Source of the DNA: Streptomyces sp. NBC_00273
GTDB lineage: Bacteria; Actinomycetota; Actinomycetes; Streptomycetales; Streptomycetaceae
DNA: 64,000 nucleotides
Direction of reading: 5' to 3'
Assembly (NCBI RefSeq): GCF_036178145.1
Contig: NZ_CP108067.1
Location: 7,205,501-7,269,500 of the forward strand
The translations under genes were made by a program, and so were the position numbers. The notes beneath the pieces are model-generated. The model did not search any database and was not told where the DNA came from. It saw only the letters and a program-made list of their open reading frames with translations. The stretch's first letter is position 1, and the number at the start of each line of letters is the position of its first letter. Positions 9,676 to 17,291 of this stretch are shown here, in pieces.

Positions 9676-9783
9676 GGGCCGCGCGAAGGGCTACGCGAGG
9701 GGCTGCGCGGAGGGCCGCGCGAGGGGCTACGCGAAGGGCCGAGCGAGGGGCTAGGCAAAGGGCCGTGTGCAGGGCAGTCGTGT
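9676..9783. repeat. 12-bp tandem repeat, about nine degenerate units
   Basis: Successive units start at 9676, 9688, 9700, 9712, 9724, 9736, 9748, 9760 and 9772. Each begins GGGC, for example GGGCCGCGCGAA, GGGCTACGCGAG and GGGCTGCGCGGA. Units 2 and 5, and units 1 and 4, are nearly identical; the last units decay. It fills the 3' side of the hydrolase gene. No gene on either strand is convincing here. Confidence 0.9.
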
Positions 9784-9902
9784 GAAGGCCCTGTGACGGA
9801 CAGGGCCCCACGGGCGGCTTGTCCCGGTCTGCGCTGCGGGTGAAGGGCGGCAACGAACGGTTCCGTTTGGGCTTTCGGCCAGTGACGGGCGAGACTGCTT
9901 CC

Positions 9903-11324
9903 GTGACGTCCCGAAAGCCTGATGAGCAGTTGGCTCGCGACTCCAGACTCCGACTCGTCTCGCCGCGTTCCGTCGCCGCGGCCCGCAAGGCGGTGACCGA
10001 CCGACGCACCCGGCCCGCGCCCAGGCCCCCGGCGGGCACACCCGCCACGGCCGACCTCGCGAACCGGGCCCGGGCCTCGCTCGCCGACGCCGTACGCCTG
10101 ACCCGCTGGGCCGAGCGCAACCTCGGCGCCGGAGACGGCGGCCGGCCCGCCCCCACGGGCGCCCTACCCGCGGCCGACGTCGAACGCGCCGCCGCGGAAC
10201 TGGGCCTGACGCACGGCCAGATCCAGGTCGGCTGGGACCGCGCCCGGCTCGCCGGACTGGTCGAGGTGCACGGTGGCCACGCCCGGCCCGGCTGGCGGCT
10301 GCGCGCCTGGGACCGCGACGACACCGCCGTACTGCGCGGCTGGGTCGCCCTCTTCGACGCTTGGTCGCTGGTCCATCCCGCGCCCGCCGACATCGCCACT
10401 TCGGCCGTCGCCGAGGTCGTCGAGGCGATGCCCCAACTCCTCTCCCTGCTCCAGCTGTCCGCCGGCCCGGTGACCGTCCCGGACCTGCTCGACCTGCTCG
10501 GGCAGCGCGTCACCGAACTGCGCGACGAGCGGTGCGAGATCCCGTACGAGGCCGAGCCCGCGGTGGCGCTGACGTCCGCCGGCTCCACCGAGACCCGCCC
10601 CGTCCCGCTCGCCCGGCTGCTGCGCTGGGCGCTCGGCGGCCTCGCCGCCGTGGACGCCGTCACCCTCGGTCCCGCCCGGGCCACCCTCACCCCGCTCGGC
10701 AGCTGGGCCGTCTGGGTCAAGCTGGAGCAGATCTGCGTCGCGGCGCAGAGCCCCGCCGGGAACATCGAGCAGTCCGCCGCCGCCATGCTGCACGGCTGCG
10801 CGCGGCTCACCCCCGGCCCGGCCCGCGCCGAGTACCAGGCCTGGCTCGCCGCCCGGCCCGTCGGCCACGCCGTGGCCGAGCTGCTGCAGGCCGCCCGGGG
10901 CGAGGACGCCCTGCTGCGCGGCCTCGCCTTCGAGGCGCTGCGCGTGGTCGGGGCCCCCGCCGAGCCCGAGGTGCGCGCCACCGTGCGCGAGCCCGCCCTG
11001 CGTCCCTACGCCCTGCTCTGGCTCGCCGAGCACGACGGGATCGACCCCGACGAGGCGCAGGACGTCCTCACCGCCGAGGAGTCGACCTGGCTCTGGGTGG
11101 ACACCGCCGCCGCCATCGCCGACCACGGCGAGGCAGAGCTGCTGGCCCGCCACCTCGACTCCGCCGTCCGGACCACCGTCCCCCGGCTGTTGGACGAGGT
11201 CCGAGCGGTCGGCCATCCGCGCACGGTGCAGGTGCTGGTCGCGCTCGCCGCGGCCCACCCCGACCCGACGCTGGCCAAAGCGGTCCGCCGGGCCGCCTTC
11301 CAGGTCCACACCGGCGGCGAGTGA
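9903..11324 (+). CDS. Conserved actinobacterial protein of unknown function
   Basis: A 473-aa soluble-looking protein. The basic N-terminus is VTSRKPDEQLARDSRLRL. The body is Ala/Leu/Arg-rich and helical, with a segment (about 95-150) that could be a winged helix: ADVERAAAELGLTHGQIQ, then LVEVHGGHARPGWRL. The C-terminal third has HEAT/armadillo-like short helices around LRPYALLWLAEHDGIDPDEA. No catalytic motif is visible. I chose the GTG at 9903, where the conserved-looking sequence begins; an in-frame start at 9819 would add 28 residues just after the tandem repeat. Ribosome sites are weak for both. Function not assigned. Confidence 0.75.
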   Translation: MTSRKPDEQLARDSRLRLVSPRSVAAARKAVTDRRTRPAPRPPAGTPATADLANRARASLADAVRLTRWAERNLGAGDGGRPAPTGALPAADVERAAAELGLTHGQIQVGWDRARLAGLVEVHGGHARPGWRLRAWDRDDTAVLRGWVALFDAWSLVHPAPADIATSAVAEVVEAMPQLLSLLQLSAGPVTVPDLLDLLGQRVTELRDERCEIPYEAEPAVALTSAGSTETRPVPLARLLRWALGGLAAVDAVTLGPARATLTPLGSWAVWVKLEQICVAAQSPAGNIEQSAAAMLHGCARLTPGPARAEYQAWLAARPVGHAVAELLQAARGEDALLRGLAFEALRVVGAPAEPEVRATVREPALRPYALLWLAEHDGIDPDEAQDVLTAEESTWLWVDTAAAIADHGEAELLARHLDSAVRTTVPRLLDEVRAVGHPRTVQVLVALAAAHPDPTLAKAVRRAAFQVHTGGE

Positions 11325-11382
11325 CTCCGCAGGCGAGTGGCTCCGTAGGAGAACGAGGGCGGGGACGGGCGTGCCGGCGGGG

Positions 11383-11778
11383 TCAGACCTGCGGCGCGTA
11401 CGTCCCGAAGCTCCAGACGTTGCCCTCGGCGTCGCGGGCCATGTAGTCGCGGGAGCCGTAGTCCTGGTCGGTGGGCTCCATCACGATCTCCGCGCCGTGC
11501 TCCACCGCCCGCCGGTGGTGGGCGTCCACGTCGTCGACCACGACGTAGACCCCCGAGGGGCCGGCGCCCTCCATGACCTTGTCGAAGACCCCGCCCTTGC
11601 CCGAACTGCCCAGCATCACCATGCCGTTGCCGTACGCCAGCTCGGCGTGCGTCACCGAGCCGTCCTCACCCTCGTAGACGGCGACCTGGCTGAAGCCGAA
11701 GGCCTCGGTCAGCAGCCTGATGGCCGCCTTCGCGTCGCGGTAGACCAGCGTGGGACAGATGGACGGAACGCCTGCCAT
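11383..11778 (-). CDS. VOC (glyoxalase/bleomycin-resistance fold) family protein
   Basis: A 131-aa single-domain protein. It opens ICPTLVYRDAKAAIRLLTEAFGF, a common start of the betaalphabetabetabeta module, and ends DPEGN-like ARDAEGNVWSFGTY. Metal-ligand candidates are His in TVTHAEL and Glu near the C-terminal strand. VOC members include dioxygenases, isomerases and binding proteins; no specific substrate can be inferred. The ATG at 11778 has GAGGGAG eight bases upstream. A GTG nine bases earlier directly abuts that site and is unlikely. Convergent with the gene before it and followed on the same strand by nothing obvious. Confidence 0.85.
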   Translation of the reverse strand: MAGVPSICPTLVYRDAKAAIRLLTEAFGFSQVAVYEGEDGSVTHAELAYGNGMVMLGSSGKGGVFDKVMEGAGPSGVYVVVDDVDAHHRRAVEHGAEIVMEPTDQDYGSRDYMARDAEGNVWSFGTYAPQV

Positions 11779-11841
11779 GACGATCACTCCCTCTCGTGAC
11801 GGTGACCCGCGTCACACCAGCATGGCAGGCGTCACCGACAG

Positions 11842-12738
11842 TCAGCGGAAGGTGTTGCACTGGGCCATGTCGCCGGTCCGGTAGCCCTGGTAGAACCACT
11901 GCTGCCGCTGCTGGGCCGAGCCGTGGGTCCAGGACTCCGGGGACACCCGGCCCTGGAACTTCTCCTGGATCCGGTCGTCGCCGACCGCGGCCGCCGCGTC
12001 CAGCCCGTCCCTGATGTCCGCCTCGGTCAGGGTCTTGAGCAGCGGCCGCCCGGTGGAGGCGTCCGCGACGTTCGTCGCGTTGTGCGCCCACACCCCGGCG
12101 TAGCAGTCGGCCTGCAGTTCGACCTTGACCGCGTTGCTGTTCGGCCCCTGCCGTCCGTCCTGGGCCCGCTGGAGGGTTCCGGTCAGGTTCTGGACGTGGT
12201 GCCCGTACTCGTGGGCGACGACGTAGGCCTGGGCGAAGGGGCCGCCGGTCGCGCCGAACTTCGTCCGCAGTTCGTCGAAGAAGCCCAGGTCCAGATAGAC
12301 CTTCCGGTCCGCAGGACAGTAGAAGGGACCCACCGCGGAGCTGGCGGCCCCGCACGCGGTGTTCACCCGGTTCTCGAAGAACACGGTCGTCGCCGGGCTG
12401 TACTGGCCGCCGCGCCTGGCGAACTCCTGCTTCCAGAAGGCCTGGGTGCTCCGGGTGACCGCCAGCAGCCGGCAGTCCTCCCGCGTGTTCGCGTCCCGCC
12501 CCGACTTGCAGGCCTGCTGCACCTCGGTGAGCGACGAGGAGACCGGCGCCGGTTCCTGCTCCCCGGAGGAGAGCCCCAGCTGCTCCGGCCCCACCCCGAA
12601 CAGCAGCCCGATGACCAGCGCGATGAGACCGACGATGCCGCCGCCGACGGTGGTCTTCCCGCCCGGGATCCGGCCGCCGCCGCCGCGCCTGTCCTCGACT
12701 TCGGAGCTGTCGAGTCTGGCGTCGTCGTCGAACTGCAT
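11842..12738 (-). CDS. Membrane-anchored neutral zinc metallopeptidase (YpfJ family)
   Basis: A 298-aa protein. Residues 1-30 are acidic then Gly-rich, one membrane helix spans about 33-50 (GGGIVGLIALVIGLLFGVG), and the rest is extracytoplasmic. The zinc motif HEYGHH lies near residue 177, with a downstream acidic ligand candidate in VELQADCYAGVWAHN. Several Cys residues (CKSGRDANTREDC, CGAASSAVGPFYC) look ready for disulfides. Length and layout match the putative neutral zinc metallopeptidase family, whose physiological substrate is not established. It stands alone, with the divergent ABC-F transcription unit upstream. Confidence 0.9.
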   Translation of the reverse strand: MQFDDDARLDSSEVEDRRGGGGRIPGGKTTVGGGIVGLIALVIGLLFGVGPEQLGLSSGEQEPAPVSSSLTEVQQACKSGRDANTREDCRLLAVTRSTQAFWKQEFARRGGQYSPATTVFFENRVNTACGAASSAVGPFYCPADRKVYLDLGFFDELRTKFGATGGPFAQAYVVAHEYGHHVQNLTGTLQRAQDGRQGPNSNAVKVELQADCYAGVWAHNATNVADASTGRPLLKTLTEADIRDGLDAAAAVGDDRIQEKFQGRVSPESWTHGSAQQRQQWFYQGYRTGDMAQCNTFR

Positions 12739-12929
12739 CCCGCACCGCCCTCCACGTGTCGAACAGGTGCGGTCGCGTCTCCGCCCATGCGGCGAGTATC
12801 AACCCAATCATCCTGATCTGCGCCTCGGCCGCTCCGTGGGGCCACTGAGCCGGACGGGGGACACGGGGGAGCGGATCCCGCAGGTCGGACGGCCCGGCCC
12901 GCGCCCGGAAACCAGTTGCACAACCCCGG

Positions 12930-12935
12930 TAGAAT
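12930..12935 (+). promoter_or_regulatory. Candidate -10 element TAGAAT for the ABC-F transcript
   Basis: TAGAAT ends seven bases before an ATG at 12943, so a transcript started here could begin on or next to that codon (leaderless). No strong -35 is seen at 17-bp spacing; the hexamer there is GGAAAC. Confidence 0.4.
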
Positions 12936-12942
12936 GTCTCTC

Positions 12943-12966
12943 ATGGCAAATCTCCTCGCGGATTAG
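12943..12966 (+). CDS. Possible 7-codon leader peptide upstream of the ABC-F gene
   Basis: The open frame encodes MANLLAD and ends in TAG, 62 bases before the ABC-F start. It has no Shine-Dalgarno, but the ATG sits about where transcription from the TAGAAT box would begin, allowing leaderless translation. Short leader ORFs are known to control some antibiotic-resistance ABC-F genes by attenuation. That this one is translated or regulatory is inference. Confidence 0.4.
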   Translation: MANLLAD

Positions 12967-13028
12967 CGGCGTCGAAGCTTCGCGTCCTGCCCCCCTTCCG
13001 CCGTCCCGACCCGCCCTGGAGTATTTCC

Positions 13029-14627
13029 GTGATCACCGCCACCGGTATCGAGCTGCGCGCCGGCGCCCGCGTCCTTATCGAGTCCGCCTCCTTCCGCGTC
13101 GCCAAGGGCGACCGCATCGGCCTGGTCGGCCGCAACGGAGCGGGCAAGACCACCCTCACCAAGTGCCTCGCGGGCGAGGGCCAGCCCGCCGCCGGCTCCA
13201 TCGCCCGCTCGGGCGAGGTCGGCTACCTCCCGCAGGACCCGCGCACCGGCGACCTCGACGTACTGGCCCGCGACCGGATCCTGTCCGCGCGCGGCCTCGA
13301 CGTGCTGATCAAGAAGATGCGCGCCAACGAGGAGCGCATCGCCACCGGCACCGGCGGCACCCGCGACAAGGCGATGAAGCAGTACGAGCGCCAGGAGACG
13401 GAGTTCCTGACCAAGGGCGGGTACGCCGCCGAGGCGGAAGCCGCGACCATCTCGGCCGCCCTGGGCCTGCCCGACCGGGTGCTCGGCCAGCCGCTGCACA
13501 CCCTCTCCGGTGGCCAGCGCCGCCGCGTCGAGCTGGCCCGGATCCTCTTCTCGGACGCCGACACCCTGCTCCTCGACGAGCCCACCAACCACCTGGACGC
13601 CGACTCCATCGTCTGGCTGCGCGACTACCTGAAGACCTACCGCGGTGGCTTCATCGTCATCTCCCACGACGTCGACCTCGTCGAGACCGTCGTCAACAAG
13701 GTCTTCTACCTGGACGCCAACCGCTCCCAGATCGACGTCTACAACATGGGCTGGAAGCTCTACCAGCAGCAGCGCGAGGCCGACGAGAAGCGCCGCAAGC
13801 GCGAGCGCCAGAACGCCGAGAAGAAGGCCGCGGCCCTGAACTCGCAGGCCGACAAGATGCGCGCCAAGGCCACCAAGACCGTCGCCGCGCAGAACATGGC
13901 CAAGCGCGCCGACCGGCTGCTCGCCGGCCTGGAGGCCGTCCGCGTCAACGACAAGGTCGCCAAGCTGCGCTTCCCGGACCCGGCTCCCTGCGGCAAGACC
14001 CCGCTGACCGCCGAGGGCCTCTCGAAGTCGTACGGCTCCCTGGAGATCTTCACCGACGTCGACCTGGCCATCGACAAGGGCTCCCGCGTGGTCATCCTCG
14101 GCCTCAACGGCGCCGGCAAGACCACCCTGCTGCGCCTGCTCTCGGGCACCGAGAAGCCGGACACCGGCACGGTCGTGCCCGGCCACGGCCTCAAGCTCGG
14201 CTACTACGCCCAGGAGCACGAGACCCTGGACCCGGAGCGCACGGTCCTGGAGAACATGCGCTCCTCGGCCCCCGACCTGGACCTGGTCGCGGTGCGCAAG
14301 ACCCTCGGCTCCTTCCTCTTCTCCGGGGACGACGTGGACAAGCCCGCCGGGGTGCTCTCCGGTGGCGAGAAGACCCGGCTGGCCCTGGCCACGCTGGTCG
14401 TCTCCTCGGCGAACGTGCTGCTCCTCGACGAGCCCACGAACAACCTCGACCCGGCCAGCCGCGAGGAGATCCTGGGCGCGCTGCGCACGTACAAGGGCGC
14501 GGTCATCCTCGTCACGCACGACGAGGGCGCCGTCGAGGCGCTGGAGCCGGAGCGGATCATTCTGCTCCCGGACGGGGTCGAGGACCTGTGGGGACCGGAC
14601 TACCGGGACCTGGTGGCCCTCGCCTGA
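13029..14627 (+). CDS. ABC-F family ribosome-associated ATPase
   Basis: A 532-aa protein with two ABC nucleotide-binding domains and no membrane segments. Domain 1: Walker A GRNGAGKTT near residue 36, signature LSGGQ near 160, Walker B LLLDEPTNHLD. An Arg/Lys-rich interdomain linker at about 245-300 corresponds to the P-site tRNA interaction motif. Domain 2: GLNGAGKTT near 360, LSGGE, and LLLDEPTNNLD. ABC-F proteins act on ribosomes as translation factors or antibiotic-protection proteins rather than as transporters; which applies here is unknown. GGAG lies nine bases before the GTG start. A terminator follows at 14739. Confidence 0.95.
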   Translation: MITATGIELRAGARVLIESASFRVAKGDRIGLVGRNGAGKTTLTKCLAGEGQPAAGSIARSGEVGYLPQDPRTGDLDVLARDRILSARGLDVLIKKMRANEERIATGTGGTRDKAMKQYERQETEFLTKGGYAAEAEAATISAALGLPDRVLGQPLHTLSGGQRRRVELARILFSDADTLLLDEPTNHLDADSIVWLRDYLKTYRGGFIVISHDVDLVETVVNKVFYLDANRSQIDVYNMGWKLYQQQREADEKRRKRERQNAEKKAAALNSQADKMRAKATKTVAAQNMAKRADRLLAGLEAVRVNDKVAKLRFPDPAPCGKTPLTAEGLSKSYGSLEIFTDVDLAIDKGSRVVILGLNGAGKTTLLRLLSGTEKPDTGTVVPGHGLKLGYYAQEHETLDPERTVLENMRSSAPDLDLVAVRKTLGSFLFSGDDVDKPAGVLSGGEKTRLALATLVVSSANVLLLDEPTNNLDPASREEILGALRTYKGAVILVTHDEGAVEALEPERIILLPDGVEDLWGPDYRDLVALA

Positions 14628-14630
14628 TCG

Positions 14631-14648
14631 GGTTCCGGTTCCGGTTCC
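14631..14648 (+). repeat. Triple GGTTCC tandem repeat
   Basis: Three perfect adjacent GGTTCC hexamers lie four bases after the ABC-F stop codon. Their significance is unknown; short tandem slippage is a simple explanation. Confidence 0.8.
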
Positions 14649-14667
14649 GCTTCTGATCCAGTTCCTT

Positions 14668-14696
14668 ATGGATCATTCGGCTCACGGGTGATCCAT
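14668..14696. promoter_or_regulatory. Perfect inverted repeat ATGGATCA-N13-TGATCCAT
   Basis: Two perfect 8-bp arms lie between the ABC-F gene and its terminator, the right size for a dimeric regulator site or an RNA stem. The 14628-14991 spacer holds this repeat, the terminator at 14739 and the ribosome sites of the HTH gene; I see no other gene in it. Confidence 0.5.
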
Positions 14697-14738
14697 CATC
14701 TGAGTGAGACGGTCTCGTACCGTTGCGCGTCGTGTCAC

Positions 14739-14775
14739 GGCCCCGGTCGCACCCCTCAAGGTGCGCGACCGGGGC
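14739..14775 (+). terminator. Rho-independent terminator
   Basis: Stem GGCCCCGGTCGC paired with GCGACCGGGGC, extended by inner ACC/GGT pairs, then TGTTCGTTTT. It ends the ABC-F transcript. Confidence 0.88.
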
Positions 14776-14991
14776 TGTTCGTTTTCCGCTTCCGCGCCCC
14801 TGACCTGGCGATTCCCGGCGGGGGCAGCGGAGTGTGACGGAAGTCATGCAGCGGAAGGGGAGATTCCGTTCTGCTCGTGCGTCCACCGGTCGGGAAATGC
14901 CGTCGTACCGACCTTGCTGAATGGGTGGCCAGGAAGCGTGGGAGGGGTGATCATGAGAAGTCCAGAGCGCACTTCCCACGAGGAGGCACGG

Positions 14992-15213
14992 GTGGCCGAG
15001 ACTCTGAAGAAGGGCAGCCGGGTAACCGGCGCCGCGCGCGACAAGCTCGCGGCAGACCTGAAGAAGAAGTACGACTCCGGTGCGAGTATCCGGGCGCTGG
15101 CCGAAGAGACCGGCCGGTCCTACGGATTCGTCCATCGGATGCTCAGTGAGTCCGGGGTGTCGCTGCGTGGTCGCGGAGGCGCGACGCGCGGCAAGAAGGC
15201 CGCTACGGCCTGA
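14992..15213 (+). CDS. Small helix-turn-helix protein
   Basis: A 73-aa basic protein. The HTH core is ASIRALAEETGRSYGFVHRM at about residues 28-47, resembling resolvase/sigma-like HTH folds; the C-terminus GRGGATRGKKAATA is basic and disordered, suited to DNA binding. The sequence looks like a very conserved Streptomyces protein of unknown regulon. Two starts compete: GTG at 14992 with GAGGAGG seven bases upstream (preferred, since similarity begins VAETLKKGS), and ATG at 14953 with GGAGGGG five bases upstream, adding 13 residues. Single-gene unit. Confidence 0.82.
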   Translation: MAETLKKGSRVTGAARDKLAADLKKKYDSGASIRALAEETGRSYGFVHRMLSESGVSLRGRGGATRGKKAATA

Positions 15214-15372
15214 CCCCGGTCCCATCGGTTCCAACGTTCCAACGGCTTCAAGGTCCATCATGATCCGACGGTTCCTTCGGTGACCCCCGGTCGGCTTTCC
15301 GGTCGGCCGGGTGGTTACTGTGCAGTCACTTAGGCCGAGCTTGCGGCCGACTGCACACCGGAGGCACGAGAG

Positions 15373-16152
15373 ATGGCTCTGCTCGACAAGGACGGCGTAC
15401 GACTTACCGTCGACGACACGGTCGCCACGGTGACACTGACCAATCCGGCCAAGCGAAATGCCCAATCCCCCGCGCTCTGGCGGGCTTTGGCCGAGGCCGG
15501 GAGGCTGTTGCCGGGCACCGTCCGGGTCGTCGTGCTGCGCGGTGAGGGCAAGTCCTTCTCCGCAGGGCTCGACCGGCAGGCGTTCACCCCCGAAGGTTTC
15601 GAGGGCGAGCCGTCCTTCCTCGATCTGGCACGCGGTTCGGACGAACTGCTCGACTCCACGATCGCCGAGTACCAGGAGGCGTTCACCTGGTGGAGGCGTA
15701 ACGACATCATCTCCGTTGCCGCCGTGCAGGGGCACGCGATCGGGGCCGGCTTCCAGCTCGCTCTCGCGTGCGACCTGCGCGTGGTCGCGGACGACGTGCA
15801 GTTCGCCATGCGCGAGACCAGCCTGGGCCTGGTCCCCGACCTGGCCGGCACCCAGCCCCTGACCTCCCTGGTCGGATACGCCCGCGCGCTGGAGATCTGC
15901 GCGACGGGCCGCTTCGTGCACGCCGAGGAGGCGGAGCGGGTCGGCCTCGCCAACCTCGTCGTCCCCGCGGACGAGCTCGACGCCGCCGTCCAGGACCTCA
16001 CCACGGCCCTGCTGGCCCCGCCGCGGGACGCCGTGATCGAGACGAAGACGCTGCTGCGCTCCGCCCAGGCCCGCCCCTACGACGAGCAGCGCGCCGCCGA
16101 GCGTGCGGCCCAGGCCCGCCGCCTGCGCGACCTGGCCGGTCTCTCCGACTGA
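15373..16152 (+). CDS. Enoyl-CoA hydratase/isomerase (crotonase) family protein
   Basis: A 259-aa crotonase-fold protein. The oxyanion-hole segments are SFSAGLDRQ near residue 60 and GHAIGAGFQLALACDLRV near 120. Two catalytic-type Glu residues seem to be kept, in MRETSLGLVPD and in ARALEI. It would act on acyl-CoA thioesters in the cytoplasm; hydratase versus isomerase cannot be told. GGAGG lies 8-12 bases before the ATG. It stands alone between the HTH gene and the Asp23 cluster, so no pathway can be read from context. Confidence 0.9.
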   Translation: MALLDKDGVRLTVDDTVATVTLTNPAKRNAQSPALWRALAEAGRLLPGTVRVVVLRGEGKSFSAGLDRQAFTPEGFEGEPSFLDLARGSDELLDSTIAEYQEAFTWWRRNDIISVAAVQGHAIGAGFQLALACDLRVVADDVQFAMRETSLGLVPDLAGTQPLTSLVGYARALEICATGRFVHAEEAERVGLANLVVPADELDAAVQDLTTALLAPPRDAVIETKTLLRSAQARPYDEQRAAERAAQARRLRDLAGLSD

Positions 16153-16211
16153 GGGCCGCCGCGACACCGGAGCCCCGGGGAAAGCCGGCCAGCCGACCGG
16201 CGTACTCCCGG

Positions 16212-16233
16212 GGCGCCCGCGCGTCCGGGCGCC
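16212..16233 (+). other. Hairpin upstream of the Asp23 cluster
   Basis: GGCGCCCG-N6-CGGGCGCC, a perfect 8-bp stem, lies 47 bases before the first Asp23 ATG. It could terminate the enoyl-CoA hydratase transcript (no T run) or be an operator. Confidence 0.45.
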
Positions 16234-16279
16234 TAACGTGGTGCGGAGTGAGTCCGTCACGCACGCGAAGGGACACGCG

Positions 16280-16717
16280 ATGACCGAATCCGCATCAGTG
16301 ACCTCCGGCAAGGGCAAGGAACCCGGGGACCGGGGACGAACGAGCATCGCCGACGGGGTGGTCGAGAAGATCGCCGGGCTGGCCGCCCGCGAAGTGGTCG
16401 GCGTGCACGCCATGGGCAGCGGCAGCGGCCTCTCCCGCACCTTCGGCGCCGTCCGCGACCGGGTGCCCGGTGGCGGCAAGGCCGGGGTCAGCCGAGGGGT
16501 CAAGGCAGAGGTCGGCGAGACCCAGACGGCCCTCGACCTGGAGATCGTCGTGGACTACGGCGTCTCGATCCGCGACGTGGCACGGGCGGTCCGGGAGAAC
16601 GTCATCTCGGCGGTCGAGCGGATGACCGGCCTGGAGGTCGTCGAGGTCAACATCGCGGTGAGCGACGTCAAGCTGCCCGATGAGCCCGACGAGGAGCCGG
16701 AATCCCGTCTCCAGTAG
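16280..16717 (+). CDS. Asp23/Gls24 family envelope stress protein
   Basis: A 145-aa soluble protein. The Asp23 core runs from IADGVVEKIAGLAAREVVGV (about residue 24) through LEIVVDYGVSIRDVARAVRE to VEVNIAVSDVKLP. The middle carries a Gly/Arg loop longer than in firmicute Asp23. In Staphylococcus, Asp23 is anchored at the membrane by AmaP and supports envelope homeostasis; a similar role is inferred because an AmaP-like gene closes this cluster. First of five closely spaced genes; GAAGGGA precedes the ATG. Confidence 0.9.
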   Translation: MTESASVTSGKGKEPGDRGRTSIADGVVEKIAGLAAREVVGVHAMGSGSGLSRTFGAVRDRVPGGGKAGVSRGVKAEVGETQTALDLEIVVDYGVSIRDVARAVRENVISAVERMTGLEVVEVNIAVSDVKLPDEPDEEPESRLQ

Positions 16718-16732
16718 CCGAGAGGAGTCCGC

Positions 16733-16918
16733 ATGAGCATGGCGATCGCCGGACTGTTCGCCGGCATGGCCCTGGCGTTCGCCGGCTATTTCGGCGGTTT
16801 CGGGGCCTTCCTGCTGGTGGCCGCCCTCGGCGCCATCGGTTTCGTCGCCGGCCGGTTCCTCGACGGGGACCTGGAACCGGGTGACCTGTTCCGCCGCCGT
16901 GACGACCGGCGCGGGTGA
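16733..16918 (+). CDS. Small membrane protein of the Asp23 cluster
   Basis: A 61-aa protein with two hydrophobic helices (about 3-20 and 22-42, Gly/Ala/Phe-rich), then a short charged tail, DLFRRRDDRRG. It resembles the small DUF2273-type proteins that accompany Asp23 genes. GAGAGGAG stands before the ATG. It starts 15 bases after the Asp23 gene and ends 7 bases before the next gene, so it is co-transcribed. Probably a membrane partner of the Asp23 proteins (inference). Confidence 0.85.
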   Translation: MSMAIAGLFAGMALAFAGYFGGFGAFLLVAALGAIGFVAGRFLDGDLEPGDLFRRRDDRRG

Positions 16919-16925
16919 GGCGCCG

Positions 16926-17291
16926 ATGAGCAGCCCGCCGCGTTCCGCCCCGCCCCGGGTGGCCGCCGCCGAGCGCGGTGCCACCCGCATCGCCGATCGG
17001 GTCGTCGCGAAGATCGCGGCCCAGGCCGCCCGGGAGGCGCTCGCCACGAGCCCCGGCAAGCCCCCGCACGCCACCGTCACCGTGCACCACGACATCGCCC
17101 GGGTCCGGGTCAGCCTGGAGCTGGACTACCCGTCCGACCTGGCCGCCCAGTGCGCGGCCGTACGCCGTCAGGTGGCCCTCCGGGTCGAGGAGTGCGCGTC
17201 GATGTCGGTGCCCGAGGTGGACATCGACATCGAGCACCTGCACTCCGGCCACTCCCGGACCGCCCCCGGGCGGGCCCGGCGGCTGCGGTGA
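16926..17291 (+). CDS. Second Asp23-like protein
   Basis: A 121-aa protein. The segment RGATRIADRVVAKIAAQAAREAL mirrors the start of the Asp23 core in the first gene, and VRVSLELDYPSDLAAQCAAV with VPEVDIDIEHLH mirrors its second half. The region between is shorter. Its stop overlaps the next start (GTGA). It is likely a paralogue able to pair with the first Asp23 protein. The call rests on motif resemblance and context. Confidence 0.82.
   Translation: MSSPPRSAPPRVAAAERGATRIADRVVAKIAAQAAREALATSPGKPPHATVTVHHDIARVRVSLELDYPSDLAAQCAAVRRQVALRVEECASMSVPEVDIDIEHLHSGHSRTAPGRARRLR

Noticed and set aside
12963..14519. A 518-codon minus-strand frame opposite the ABC-F gene
   Set aside because: No recognisable domain, whereas the plus strand carries two perfect ABC domains.
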